Shown: one piece after another, positions 8,372-17,407 of the stretch
Numbering within the stretch: the stretch's first letter is position 1
Layout: every line of letters begins with the position of its first letter
Source: Mycolicibacterium rhodesiae NBB3
GTDB taxonomy: Bacteria > Actinomycetota > Actinomycetes > Mycobacteriales > Mycobacteriaceae
Assembly: GCF_000230895.2 (NCBI RefSeq)
Contig: NC_016604.1
Span: forward strand, 2,728,001-2,792,000
Direction of reading: 5' to 3'
DNA: 64,000 nt
Position numbers and translations under genes: made by a program
Notes under the pieces: generated by a model
Told to the model about the DNA's origin: nothing
The model's database searches: none
Seen by the model: the letters and a program-made list of their open reading frames with translations, nothing else

Positions 8372-9024
8372 GCGATCATCAGCGAGTCGGCGCCGCCGAC
8401 GTAGACGATGCCCGACGGGTTCGCTGCGTTGGCGGCGTTGGCGATCGCCGCGGCGAACGACGCGTCACCCTCGTTGCCGGACACGACGGTCAAACGGACA
8501 CCTGCGCTGCGGAACTTGGCACGCATCGCGTACAGCGCGGTTTCGCCGGCCCACTTGCTGGCCGCGTCGGCGGTCTGCCCCTTCGGCACAGCCCGGTGGG
8601 GGAAGAAGTGTGCGGCGTGGTTGGTGACGAAGACGATCCGCCCGCCAATCGGCATCAGCGGCACCGCCTTCATCGCGAGGTGACGTTGCGCATCGCGGTT
8701 GAGGCGCTTGGCGTAACCGAGGTCGCCGCCCAGCGCGGGGTTGACCGACGCGCTCAGGATCAACGCGTCGAGCCGCCCGAAACGCGCCGCGATGGTGTCG
8801 ATCATCGCCGCCGACTCGGTCTCGTCGGAGATGTCGGCGCGCAGCGTGGACGCGTGCCCGCCTGCCCGGCGAATGGCCTGGGCGGTGGATTCCGCGCGGT
8901 CGGCGTTTGCTCGGTAATTCACCACGACGTGAGTGTCTGGGCCGGCGAGTTGCTGCGCGACCTCTGCACCGGTACCCCTCGAGCCACCGGTGATCAGGAC
9001 GATTCGTGCAGGTTCGGTATGCAT
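8368..9024 (-). CDS. SDR-family protein lacking the catalytic Tyr
   Basis: This is a 218-residue Rossmann-fold protein from ATG 9024, preceded by GGAAGGAA. The nucleotide-binding TGGSRGTG (about residues 11-18) and an RAD/DI segment after strand 3 are standard for short-chain dehydrogenases. The active site is not. The conserved Lys is visible in AASKWAGETAL, but the residue four before it is Asp rather than Tyr, and the Ser of strand 5 is replaced in FVTNHAAHF. It may therefore bind NAD(P) without classical reductase chemistry, or use an atypical active site. It is the last gene before the Tn7-like element; its promoter region runs directly into the presumed element end. Confidence 0.8.
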   Translation of the reverse strand: MHTEPARIVLITGGSRGTGAEVAQQLAGPDTHVVVNYRANADRAESTAQAIRRAGGHASTLRADISDETESAAMIDTIAARFGRLDALILSASVNPALGGDLGYAKRLNRDAQRHLAMKAVPLMPIGGRIVFVTNHAAHFFPHRAVPKGQTADAASKWAGETALYAMRAKFRSAGVRLTVVSGNEGDASFAAAIANAANAANPSGIVYVGGADSLMIA

Positions 9025-9162
9025 GTCGGGTTCCTTCCGTCGCTGCATTGCGTGCGCCTGAGGTCCCACCGTACACCAATTCTTAAGAAAAATAAGGCCT
9101 ACTTAAGGTCACAATAAGGCAATGATCGGGCCTATTTGTGGTGTCGAGATGTCGAGATGCAG

Positions 9163-9379
9163 GAAAGATTGACAAGCGACTCCTAATGTTTGACTACACC
9201 CTCTAGTTTCACGGAGGGAAAACGTCTGAGGGCCTTGTCTTTGCAGATCAACGTGGTGATGCTAGTCCTATGGCCCGGGGCGGTGCCGAGTAGTAAGTGC
9301 GTGTTCGTCCCATGTTTGTCACCGCCGCCGCCCTACTAGTGGTGTGTTCGCGGCGTGTTTGCCGAAAAGATTGACAGAG
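9163..9379. repeat. Two direct copies of GAAA(A)GATTGACA, candidate TnsB sites
   Basis: GAAAGATTGACAAGCG at 9163-9178 and CGAAAAGATTGACAGAGCG at 9361-9379 share the core AAAGATTGACA and a trailing GCG, in the same orientation, 200 bases apart, upstream of the tns genes. Spacing and position fit transposase-binding repeats at the end of a Tn7-like element. A matching inverted copy at the far end was not found by eye. Confidence 0.45.
9330..9345. promoter_or_regulatory. Putative XRE operator upstream of the tns operon
   Basis: GCCCTACTAGTGGTGT shares the core CCCTACTAGT with the perfect palindrome at 16844-16859 and with the site at 17349. It lies about 118 bases before tniQ. An XRE protein encoded in the element is the likely binder (inference). 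Confidence 0.5.
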
Positions 9380-9462
9380 CGCGTCAGACGAATCCGCAGA
9401 GATTGGGCCAATAGGCCGATTAATCGAAACCCTCGTCGATCTCGATCAACAGGATCTCGACC

Positions 9463-10926
9463 GTGAGGGGCGCGGGGAAACCAACCAGCGGTGGCGACGG
9501 CGAGCGCGTTACAGCGCCAGAGGACGACGATGGCAGGCTGCCGAGCAGGGTCAGACTGGTCAACGGTGAGTCCTTCGACTCATTGTGTCGCCGCCTTGCC
9601 ACCGCGAACGATTTATCGGCAGCACAACTCCTGCGGGTGAGCGTGTCGGGGCGAAGCAGTCGATCGGATGCCGGTGGGTCAACAGTCGCCGTCGCCCGAT
9701 GTTTGGGAGTTGACGAGAGGGCGCTGCGAGCGGCGGCCTTCCTAGATCTCCCGACACTTGGGGCCGTGTGGCGGCTGCGAACGACGGTGTGGGTGTGCCG
9801 GGGTTGCCAGTCGCGTGGTGTCGAGGAGGCGCTGCGCGGGCTGATCGTGCAATTCTCGTGCTTACGGTGCGGGACGTACCTGGTGCGACAGCACGACGAG
9901 TTCGGTGCCGCGCCTTGGCCCGTCGCTCCGGCCGATCGGGCGTTTCAGCGAGAGATCCTTGGCGCGCTCACGGCCGGTGGTGGTCCCCGGTTGGACAACG
10001 CCATCCACCTCGGATTCCATGCGACTGACCGCTTCGTGTGGGGTGGGGGAGCGGTGCCCGAGACTCCGGCCCTGCTGTCGGTGTCGAAAGCAGCCGTGCT
10101 CGACTGTGTGCGCCAGCGCTCCGCGCTGCCCGAGCACCCTCGAATCGTTGCCTTCATCCTGCGCCGCACCTGGATTTTCGCCGCGTCGGAGGGCGTGACG
10201 AACATCGCCCAAGCGGCACTGGGCAGGGCGATGCCGTGTTCAGACGACGTGCCCGCATATTTCGACCATCTGTCTGTGGATGAACTAGCGCCAATGATGC
10301 GTGGAGCGCGATTCACATCCACTCCAGATCTTTTGGATGCTGGCCTGCGTATCGGCGCGGTGGTGAGCGCGGGCGGGCTGCGTTCTGTCGATGTGCCATG
10401 GGACGTGCGGTATGCAGTCGACGACCTCGTCATCGACGATGCCGCATATCGGTGGCGCCTGTATGTCTGCCTGCAACTGCGGTACTGGCTCAAATCGCTG
10501 GAACTCGACGGACGCGCCGACCAATTCGACGACCGCGTGATTGATCCGATGATCCTTCGATCATCGCGCATCATCGGGCGGCGAGCCGACACCGCCGCGA
10601 TCTTCTTGGCCCATCTGGTGCAGCTTGCCGAAGACCTCACGACGCAATCCGCAGCACGCCACAGGGCGGCGATCGTGCCGCACCTCGACGTGTCGACTTT
10701 GCGCGATTTGGCACCGACGTTCGTGATGCGCACCCGCCGCCGAGCCGTGCGGATAGCGCGCTACTGGATGTGGCTCGACTTAGTGGCCGGCCAGGACGCG
10801 TATGGATATCTACCGACGTGCTCACCTCCGGAAGTGCGGCTGTTCGAGGAGTTGGTGGGGGAGCGTGAGCGTGCAGTTCTCAGAAGCCGCTGCCGCAGGG
10901 CATTGGGGCCGGCCTCAGACCGCTAG
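9463..10926 (+). CDS. tniQ: TniQ-family transposition/targeting protein
   Basis: This is a 487-residue protein with the TniQ N-terminus LPSRVRLVNGESFDSLCRRLATANDLS (about residues 25-51, quoted in part) followed by a zinc-finger-like pair CRGCQSRG and CLRCGTYL about 22 residues apart (about residues 110-140). Family members bridge target DNA or a targeting factor to the TnsC ATPase in Tn7-like and Tn5053-like elements. The long C-terminal half, rich in basic helices, has no motif I can name and may be the DNA-binding part. GTG 9463 is used and has only a weak ribosome site. It is the first gene of the tns operon. A second, distinct TniQ lies at the other end of the operon. Confidence 0.8.
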   Translation: MRGAGKPTSGGDGERVTAPEDDDGRLPSRVRLVNGESFDSLCRRLATANDLSAAQLLRVSVSGRSSRSDAGGSTVAVARCLGVDERALRAAAFLDLPTLGAVWRLRTTVWVCRGCQSRGVEEALRGLIVQFSCLRCGTYLVRQHDEFGAAPWPVAPADRAFQREILGALTAGGGPRLDNAIHLGFHATDRFVWGGGAVPETPALLSVSKAAVLDCVRQRSALPEHPRIVAFILRRTWIFAASEGVTNIAQAALGRAMPCSDDVPAYFDHLSVDELAPMMRGARFTSTPDLLDAGLRIGAVVSAGGLRSVDVPWDVRYAVDDLVIDDAAYRWRLYVCLQLRYWLKSLELDGRADQFDDRVIDPMILRSSRIIGRRADTAAIFLAHLVQLAEDLTTQSAARHRAAIVPHLDVSTLRDLAPTFVMRTRRRAVRIARYWMWLDLVAGQDAYGYLPTCSPPEVRLFEELVGERERAVLRSRCRRALGPASDR

Positions 10927-11035
10927 CTGTGGATGTTGAAACGGTCTAGCGTGATGTAGGTCACATTCGTTATCCGGGGCGTCTGCAGCCTTGCTTTCGG
11001 CGTCGACCCCGGAGGGCATCACGGAGCGGCGAATC

Positions 11036-11806
11036 ATGCCCAAACGCCGTCGATCCGACGTCAGCAGTGCGGAGTCCGTCTTCGAGGCGGTAAACGCGGG
11101 CCCACGACTGATGTGGACGGTCAAGTTGCGAGGCCGAGACGAAACTGAGTGGGATTGGCAGCAGAGGCGCCCACCGCCGCTGCGCCTGCTCGTCCCAGTC
11201 CGACGACCGCACTCGTCACGGAACAACCGCCACATTCCCGCCGCTGCCTACTCGATGATCAATGGCGGCCTTGTTGAGCTCGAGTCGGGGTTGGAGCACG
11301 ACCTGGTGCGCAGCATCGACCGCGATCGGCGAATCCAGCTCATCATCGCCCAGCCGTTCACCTTGTCCTGGAAGCGATCCCGCCACACCCCTGACCTGTT
11401 GACCGTCACCGAAGGCGGTGCCGTCACGGTGTGGGACGTGCGCGCCATCGAGCGCCAAGACGACGACTTCAGGGCCAAGAGTGAGATTACGCGGCAAGAG
11501 TGCCGGGCGGTCGGCTGGGCCTACCGAGTGTTTGAGGGACTTGACCGCATCGAGCGATTGAACCTGCTGTGGCTGCACTGCTGTCGGCAGCGTCCTGCAT
11601 GGGCAGACGCACACGAAGAGCGCATCTGCGCACTGGTGGGCGCTGGCGTCACGCTGGGTCACCTGTTCGCCCACGACGACGGTTCGGGCGAGCTGAAATC
11701 GACTGTCTGGCATCTGTTGTGGCGCGGGGAGCTGGAGATCGACATGTACTCGCCCTGGGACCTCACAACCCAGGTCACCGTGAAACGAGGAAATGAGGAC
11801 GCATGA
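11036..11806 (+). CDS. tnsA: TnsA-like endonuclease subunit of a heteromeric transposase
   Basis: This is a 256-residue protein. ATG 11036 has a GGAG site 9 bases upstream; an earlier TTG in frame lacks one. The restriction-enzyme-like core is visible: Glu in LESGLEHD, then HTPDLL with the metal-binding Asp, then WDVRA where the E. coli enzyme has QVK. The catalytic Lys position is thus Arg, a variant I associate with actinobacterial TnsA-like proteins. TnsA cuts the 5' ends of the transposon so that excision is complete (cut-and-paste). The stop overlaps the tnsB start by 4 bases (ATGA), indicating coupled translation. Confidence 0.78.
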   Translation: MPKRRRSDVSSAESVFEAVNAGPRLMWTVKLRGRDETEWDWQQRRPPPLRLLVPVRRPHSSRNNRHIPAAAYSMINGGLVELESGLEHDLVRSIDRDRRIQLIIAQPFTLSWKRSRHTPDLLTVTEGGAVTVWDVRAIERQDDDFRAKSEITRQECRAVGWAYRVFEGLDRIERLNLLWLHCCRQRPAWADAHEERICALVGAGVTLGHLFAHDDGSGELKSTVWHLLWRGELEIDMYSPWDLTTQVTVKRGNEDA

Positions 11807-13974
11807 AGGCCATCGAGATGAATGACGGGCGCACGACACTTGCCGAAGGCGAACGCGTGAGGACCAAAAAACATGGCGTCGTGCTCATCGTCGCGATCGA
11901 CGACGACGGCGTCGAGGTGGTGGATGCGGTCGGATCGCTCGACCGGATGGCGTGGGACGAGATATCCACGGCGTGCGAAGTAGTCACCGGCGAGCCCGCC
12001 GCGATGGTGGAGGCGCTGCAACCCATGTGGGATGCACTCGACGAGAACACCAGGGAGGCAACCCTCAATAAGCTGGAGATCGTCTTGGAGATCAAAACCG
12101 GTTTCCGCGAGGGACATCCGACTCTACGGCGTGACGGCGAGCCGCGATTCCCCTACGGCCCGACGTTCGGAATGTCGATCAACCAACGATGTATCCGCAT
12201 GGCCGAGGAACTGACCGAGGCGTGCCGCTCGGATTCCACCTTGCAACGGCGTGTCGAAGACGGAGAGCTTCAGTCGAGTTCAATCAGCGCGACGACGGTG
12301 CGCGGGTGGGTGCGGGCCTACCACCGCGGGGGACTGTGCGCGCTAGTTGATGGTCGCAAAGTTCGGCCGAGTCGGCGCTGGGAGGTGATCGATCCGCGTT
12401 ACCGCGACGTGGCGACCAGGATGTTCGATGCACTCGATGGGGATCGATCGACGGTGGCCAATCGCGAGATCCACCGCCGAACCCTGTTGGAACTCAAACA
12501 AACCGGGGCGCAGAACGTTGTCGTCCCTCAACGGGCCACCAGCCAGTTTCTGGCCTCGTTGAAGCGCGAACGCGGCAAGACCACGAGGGCGCAACTGAGC
12601 CGCAAATTGCGTAGCGTCTCCGGGACACAGAGCTACCCGGCGATCCGCCCTGGACAAATCGTGGCGATCGATGCAACCCGCGCCGACAATCTCGTCTACG
12701 ACCCGCTCAGCGGACGTGCTTACAGCGTCGAGGTCCTCACCGCCATCGACGTCGCCACGCGCGTCGTGCTCGCATTGCGTGTCGTTCCGCGCAGCGCCAA
12801 CGGAATCGAAGCAGGGCTACTGCTCTACGACGTCCTGCGACCCTTCTCCATGGCCATCAAGGGGACATCGATAAGCCCTTGGAGGTGGGCGGGTGTCCCA
12901 GGCCAACTGGACCTGAGCAACCTGATCGTGCGCGCCGACCGGCGGCTCATCGTCCCGGACTTCAGCACGCTGGACGGCGAGCATCTCATTCCGTCGCTGC
13001 GCCCCGAAGCCATCCGTTGCGACTGGGGATCGATCTTCGTGTCACGTCTGTTTCGTGAGCTGCTTCAAAGCTTGGGTATCGACCTGCTGCTTAACCGCGG
13101 TGGGAAGGCCAACGACAACGCGTTCGTCGAGCGCTGGTTCGAGACCATCCAGCGTGGGCTGCAACAAATCCCTGGCTACAAGGGACGCGGCGTCGCCGAA
13201 CGCGGACGTTTGGTGGCCGAGGAGCCTCTGCTGACCGCCCGTGAACTGCAAGATCACCTACGTCACTACATCGGCACCGATTACCACCGCGCCCCGCACA
13301 CCGGGTTGCTCCTGTCCGCGAACGACACCGAACGACGAGCGCGGGTGTGCCCGCTGGAGATGTTCGACTCCATGCTCGAGTTCACCGGACGCATCGATGT
13401 GCCCCAGAGCCCCGATCTGGTCTATCAGTTCCTGCCGATCCGGTGGGGCACCATCGGCCATGACGGCGTCCGGTTCTTCAACATGACCTACAGCAGCCCC
13501 GCGGTGCTCGGCCCCTACCGCAACGTGCCGGTCGGATTCTTCCGACCGCAGGACCGGGCAGCACCCTTCCATGTCGACCCCCAAGACCTGTCGCGCATCT
13601 GGTTTCGAGATCGCGAGTCGGGTCGCGTCGAAGAGCTGAAATGGCGCGGGGCCGACCGCACCGACGCGCCGATGAGCATGGCCATCGTCGCGCATGCCTG
13701 CGCGCAGATCCGAAACCGAGGAGGCAACCACGTACTGAAGCGCGATTCGGCGACCCAGTTGATCCTCGACCAACTCGGCGAAATCACCAGCGCTCCAAAG
13801 CGTCCAGCGATCCGCCGCAAGCTCGCGGCCGCCGCCATGCGGGTAGGCCAGGCGACCATCGACCACGGCGAAGCCCAACGAGCGCAGGATGTCATCACCC
13901 CCAGATCTATGAGCCGTCCCCAGCACTCGCAGAGTCTGCGCCAACCGTGGCCCAATTACCTCGATGAGGACTGA
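11803..13974 (+). CDS. tnsB: TnsB-like DDE transposase (rve integrase core, Mu C-terminal domain)
   Basis: This 723-residue protein is the main transposase. Residues 1-220 hold small domains and a helix-turn-helix stretch (SISATTVRGWVRAYHRGG). The RNase-H-fold core carries the acidic triad: Asp in IVAIDATRADN (about 290), Asp in IRCDWGSIF (about 407) and Glu in DNAFVERWF (about 443), a D-x116-D-x35-E arrangement. A Mu-type beta-barrel domain follows at about 520-600 (LPIRWGTIGHDGVRFF). It joins 3' ends to target DNA with TnsC-TniQ. All catalytic residues are present, so the enzyme looks intact. It overlaps tnsA by 4 bases and precedes tnsC by 2. Confidence 0.93.
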   Translation: MKAIEMNDGRTTLAEGERVRTKKHGVVLIVAIDDDGVEVVDAVGSLDRMAWDEISTACEVVTGEPAAMVEALQPMWDALDENTREATLNKLEIVLEIKTGFREGHPTLRRDGEPRFPYGPTFGMSINQRCIRMAEELTEACRSDSTLQRRVEDGELQSSSISATTVRGWVRAYHRGGLCALVDGRKVRPSRRWEVIDPRYRDVATRMFDALDGDRSTVANREIHRRTLLELKQTGAQNVVVPQRATSQFLASLKRERGKTTRAQLSRKLRSVSGTQSYPAIRPGQIVAIDATRADNLVYDPLSGRAYSVEVLTAIDVATRVVLALRVVPRSANGIEAGLLLYDVLRPFSMAIKGTSISPWRWAGVPGQLDLSNLIVRADRRLIVPDFSTLDGEHLIPSLRPEAIRCDWGSIFVSRLFRELLQSLGIDLLLNRGGKANDNAFVERWFETIQRGLQQIPGYKGRGVAERGRLVAEEPLLTARELQDHLRHYIGTDYHRAPHTGLLLSANDTERRARVCPLEMFDSMLEFTGRIDVPQSPDLVYQFLPIRWGTIGHDGVRFFNMTYSSPAVLGPYRNVPVGFFRPQDRAAPFHVDPQDLSRIWFRDRESGRVEELKWRGADRTDAPMSMAIVAHACAQIRNRGGNHVLKRDSATQLILDQLGEITSAPKRPAIRRKLAAAAMRVGQATIDHGEAQRAQDVITPRSMSRPQHSQSLRQPWPNYLDED

Positions 13975-13976
13975 TC

Positions 13977-14984
13977 GTGAATGCCGCGGAGTTCCATCGA
14001 CTCAGCACGCAGGCTTCGCCACCAGAGCCCGCCCACCTCAGCGTCCGACAATGGGAGGCACTGTCCGTCGAGCACCGCGCAGCGCACCTCGCTGCCCTCG
14101 AGAAGTGGCTGGGTCACCTCTGGATCGACATTGGCGACCTGCAGCAGGTGTGCGACGTGATGACCGCGATCGTGCGAAAGAACGCGACGTCGTGGCCGGG
14201 CGCCAAACGCATCCTCGGATTGTCGGGCCCGTTCGCCATCGGAAAGACCACCCTGATTCAGCGGTGGGCAGGCGAAAGATACAACGCCTGGACCGCCGAT
14301 TGCGCTCACGATCGGCGCGGCCGTCCGGTCTACTACACCACCGATTGCGAGCACGATCTGAATCCAGTCGTGTGGGCCGGTCTTGCCTCCAAAGCGAAGG
14401 CCACCGACGTCAACGCCGAGATCCTGCACTACCACGGCCTGCCAGGCAAGGACTCACACAAGGCGTTCGACGCCATGAAACGTCACCGAACCCGCGTGCT
14501 CGTGCTCGACGACGTCCACTTTCTCGCGACGACCGCTGCCTGGGGCCGTGAGGTTCTCGATCACCTCAAGCGACTGAACTCCGAACTGGGCTACCTCAAC
14601 GCCACCCTGCTCGTGGTCGGCGCCAACCTCGAGGATGGATCGCTGGCCCACGACCCGCAGATCAGGGCACGGCTGAAGCTGCAGCACTACCCGACCTATC
14701 CGAAACCGGACGACCGCCCGGAGCAACAGCGGTGGCAGCGAGTCGTGCGAGAACTCGAAGACATGGTGCTGCCACATCTGCCGAACGGCAAACGGGGCAT
14801 GCTGTTCATGCAGCTGGCCGGTGAATTGCATTACCGGACACAGGGTTTCCTCGGCGATCTCACCGAACTCGTCGCCGAGGCGACGCTGGCCGCCGTTGCT
14901 GACGGAAGTTTCGCCGTCGCGCTGCGCCACCTCGATGGCGTCGTTCTGTCCGAACGCGCCGAGGACAAGATCTTTTCGTCGTAA
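13977..14984 (+). CDS. tnsC: TnsC-like AAA+ ATPase
   Basis: This is a 335-residue ATPase with Walker A in SGPFAIGKTTL (Lys near residue 90) and Walker B in RVLVLDDVHFLA (about 174-183). It is preceded by an N-terminal helical stretch, as in TniB/TnsC proteins. It would form an ATP-dependent filament on target DNA and pass the site signal from TniQ to TnsB. GTG 13977 follows the tnsB stop after 2 bases, so translation is probably coupled. It converges with the second tniQ, whose stop lies 14 bases away. Confidence 0.9.
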   Translation: MNAAEFHRLSTQASPPEPAHLSVRQWEALSVEHRAAHLAALEKWLGHLWIDIGDLQQVCDVMTAIVRKNATSWPGAKRILGLSGPFAIGKTTLIQRWAGERYNAWTADCAHDRRGRPVYYTTDCEHDLNPVVWAGLASKAKATDVNAEILHYHGLPGKDSHKAFDAMKRHRTRVLVLDDVHFLATTAAWGREVLDHLKRLNSELGYLNATLLVVGANLEDGSLAHDPQIRARLKLQHYPTYPKPDDRPEQQRWQRVVRELEDMVLPHLPNGKRGMLFMQLAGELHYRTQGFLGDLTELVAEATLAAVADGSFAVALRHLDGVVLSERAEDKIFSS

Positions 14985-14998
14985 GTCTTCTAGAGGGG

Positions 14999-16690
14999 TC
15001 ATCGTGTGGCGCCCGGGTTCATGACGAGATCGCGCAACGTCGCTTGCGCAACGGATCCAAGGGTCTGGCCGAAACGCCGGTAGGCGATGCGCTGGACCGA
15101 CGTAGGTGGGGCGATCCAGCCAGGGCTCGTCTGCAGCGGCGCCTGCGCGATCTCACACCACATCCATGCGATGGCGTAGGGCGTCGTCGCGGGCCGTCGG
15201 TCCGGCGGCATCGACGCGCGCCACCGCGGTAACCACCGATGCTGGTCCAGCACGAGCGCGCGCACGCGGTCCTCTCGTCGGCGGAAGTCCCGATCGTGCG
15301 ACAACATCGACGATGCGTGGTGCACCGCCCCGGCAAACACGGCTGGCATGACGCGCATGCCGGCGAGGGCTCGCCGAGCCGCGTCGTTTGCGATCGCGGG
15401 GTCCAACCCGATTCGGGCGGCGGCCTGTGGCCAGCTGTTGGCGGATAACGAAGCCCTCACCACACAGAGCGAGACGTACAGGCGACCAGTCCACGGGGCG
15501 ACGCTCAGCATGTCGTCGAATATCCGGTCATAGATCTCGGTATCGATCAACTGCGGGATCGCGGCCGCGGACCGCCGCGCAGACATCGAACCGAACGCGC
15601 TTCGATGACGGCGACCGGCGGTCGCGGCGTCAATCACCAGATCCACTGCCGGAGTCCGCGTCGTTCGGCTCATCAACCATCCCCGCGGCCCGTCGGGAAG
15701 CCCGGCGATCGCACCGAGCCAGGGACGAAGACGTGCCGCTGCAGCGTCGGCGGTGTCTTCGCCGAGGATGCCCACTGCTGCGGCCAATAAGCCAGCGCGG
15801 ATTTTCGCATGCTGCAGCGCGTAGGGCAACATCGACCGGCCACGTGACGCGCGAGATGGCGGCCGAGTCCAAAAGCAAAGGTCGGCGTCGGGCCAGTCGA
15901 CGAACCCCGGCCGACCACGCCGGGACAACAGCTCCACCAGCAGTGTCAGCAGGCTGCACACTTCGCCCAATAGCACCGAGGGTGCGCTGCGCACACCCAA
16001 CACCGGATGAGAACGGCCCTCCAGAGCATTGAGCACAACACGAGTGGCATCGACCTGCATCTCGCCGGTGCCCTCGACGGCATGGTCAGCCGCCAGGTGT
16101 GGACACGGCCTGGACAGACCGATCAGATTCCCACAGGCATGTACTGACCCGGACGCCAATCCCAACGGCGCGTTCGAATGGGAGCGAAATCGCTGCAAGC
16201 ACCCGCGGCAATGCGTGACCAACACGGTGGCGTGTTCGACGCAGACCGCCGCGATGGGCAGTCGCCACTGCACACGCCAGATGGCGTCCTCGGCCAGACA
16301 CCGAGGACAGACTTGCGACCCGAACCCCGGCGCCGTCCTTCGACCGCGCGTCGGCCGACAGTACCGAGCTTGAGCCGCATATGGCCAAACTGCGGCCGGG
16401 AACGCGGCGAACCGAGCCAAGGTGGCGTCGAGGACCGAATCAACCTGCAGTCCACTGATTTCGCAGATCCGCCGAACCGCCGACGGATCCGGTGACGTCA
16501 TCAGCGAATACGCCGCTTGAGCACTCGCGGCGATCCGATGACCGCTGAGCAAATCTAGCAACTGGCCGCGGCGAAGATGGTTCGCATCGGCCAACCGCTC
16601 CAAGTAGCCATCCAGAGCCTCGCCAGCATGCAGGACCGGGCGACTCGGCAGACGCCCCGCCGTGTCGACCGCGGGGTGGACCGCCGTCAT
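14999..16690 (-). CDS. tniQ: Second TniQ-family protein (larger, zinc-finger type)
   Basis: This protein of about 563 residues, read from ATG 16690 (MTAVHPAVDTAGRLPSRP), has an in-frame GTG 72 bases upstream as an alternative start. The TniQ N-terminus (LPSRPVLHAGEALDGYLERLADANHLRRGQLL, in part) is followed by CPRCLAED and a CVEH...HCRGC set of ligands typical of the TniQ zinc finger. A long C-terminal region has several hydrophobic/basic helices, as in TnsD-like targeting proteins that read an attachment site. It is on the opposite strand to tnsABC and divergent from the XRE gene, so a shared control region lies between them. Two TniQ proteins in one element suggest two targeting modes (inference). 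Confidence 0.8.
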   Translation of the reverse strand: MTAVHPAVDTAGRLPSRPVLHAGEALDGYLERLADANHLRRGQLLDLLSGHRIAASAQAAYSLMTSPDPSAVRRICEISGLQVDSVLDATLARFAAFPAAVWPYAAQARYCRPTRGRRTAPGFGSQVCPRCLAEDAIWRVQWRLPIAAVCVEHATVLVTHCRGCLQRFRSHSNAPLGLASGSVHACGNLIGLSRPCPHLAADHAVEGTGEMQVDATRVVLNALEGRSHPVLGVRSAPSVLLGEVCSLLTLLVELLSRRGRPGFVDWPDADLCFWTRPPSRASRGRSMLPYALQHAKIRAGLLAAAVGILGEDTADAAAARLRPWLGAIAGLPDGPRGWLMSRTTRTPAVDLVIDAATAGRRHRSAFGSMSARRSAAAIPQLIDTEIYDRIFDDMLSVAPWTGRLYVSLCVVRASLSANSWPQAAARIGLDPAIANDAARRALAGMRVMPAVFAGAVHHASSMLSHDRDFRRREDRVRALVLDQHRWLPRWRASMPPDRRPATTPYAIAWMWCEIAQAPLQTSPGWIAPPTSVQRIAYRRFGQTLGSVAQATLRDLVMNPGATR

Positions 16691-16843
16691 CGCCGATCTC
16701 GCCGACCGGTGTGAATCACCATCATCGCAAGCTCGCGGATCATCGAGTAGCGACGTGAACACGCCACCGCCACCTATCCCGGGGCCGTTCCCACCCTTGC
16801 GCTACTCGACAGAGGCTCGCACGCCGCAACACTAAACCAGAAT

Positions 16844-16859
16844 GCCCTACTAGTAGGGC
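16844..16859. promoter_or_regulatory. Perfect 16-bp palindrome GCCCTACTAGTAGGGC between tniQ2 and XRE
   Basis: This perfect palindrome lies between the divergent tniQ2 and XRE genes, 36 bases before the XRE start. Copies of its half or core are found at 9330 and 17349. The arrangement fits an autoregulated XRE controller acting on both divergent genes. Confidence 0.65.
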
Positions 16860-16894
16860 TGACTTCTAGTCTTCCAGCGGGAGTACTGGATGGC

Positions 16895-17155
16895 GTGCCG
16901 ACGCGCCCCAGTCAGAACGACCCAAAGCGTGTGGTCGCTTGGCAACGGCGGCGACGGCAAGTGGGGACGCGTATTCAAGCCCTACGTATCGACCGCGGCC
17001 TGACACAGGAGCAGCTGGCGCAGCTGTCGGGAGTGTCGCGCAACGTGTTGATGGATGTAGAGCACGGCCGCCGCGGAATCCTGCACGAGCGGCTCTTCGA
17101 CATCGCCAAGGCGCTCGGCGTCTCTGCAGCCGACCTCCTTGAGGGGATACGGTAG
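16895..17155 (+). CDS. XRE-family helix-turn-helix regulator
   Basis: This is an 86-residue Cro/C1-type DNA-binding protein. The HTH spans about residues 22-80, with GLTQEQLAQLSGVSRNVLMDVEHG as recognition region (quoted in part) and a C-terminal KALGVSAADLLEG. Nothing else is fused to it. It starts at GTG 16895 just after a perfect 16-bp palindrome, resembling C-protein or lambda-type autoregulators. Related palindromes before the tns operon and before the next cargo gene suggest it times expression of transposition and cargo genes, much as Xre proteins do in other Tn7-like elements. This role is inferred. Confidence 0.85.
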   Translation: MPTRPSQNDPKRVVAWQRRRRQVGTRIQALRIDRGLTQEQLAQLSGVSRNVLMDVEHGRRGILHERLFDIAKALGVSAADLLEGIR

Positions 17156-17348
17156 GACGAGGCATTACCTAAGCGCCCACTTCTGCGACGGCTGCGTTCT
17201 GGGCCCGCAGGGCGACGATCTGCAGAGACCTGCAGGACGTATGTTCGGTGAATTGAGTCGCCCCGACCTCGTGCGGCAAGCCGATCGTTACCGTCGGAGC
17301 CGGGCTCAACACGACAACGCCCGTGCAAAGTTATGGCCGCGACTGCTT

Positions 17349-17364
17349 GCCCTACTAGTAGTAC
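17349..17364. promoter_or_regulatory. Third copy of the CCCTACTAGTAG element
   Basis: GCCCTACTAGTAGTAC repeats 12 bases of the 16844 palindrome and is followed at once by a second symmetrical stretch, ATCCGGAT (17366-17373). It lies about 45 bases before the small ribbon-helix-helix-like gene at 17408. Confidence 0.5.
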
Positions 17365-17407
17365 TATCCGGATAGCTAAGAGCAGGCTATGCCGTAGGAG
17401 TGTCAAG

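Larger units (their letters stand above)
9070..9462. other. Gene-free stretch: presumed left end of the Tn7-like element
   Basis: No credible gene lies here. The first 70 bases are A/T-rich and likely hold the SDR promoter. From about 9137 the sequence shows TGT-starting repeats, a tandem TGTCGAGA (9142-9157) and two copies of an AAAGATTGACA motif (at 9164-9174 and 9365-9375). A palindrome like those near the XRE gene follows at 9330. Tn7-like elements carry TGT/ACA termini and several transposase sites at each end, so an end here is inferred. The exact terminus and any 5-bp target duplication could not be fixed. Confidence 0.5.
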
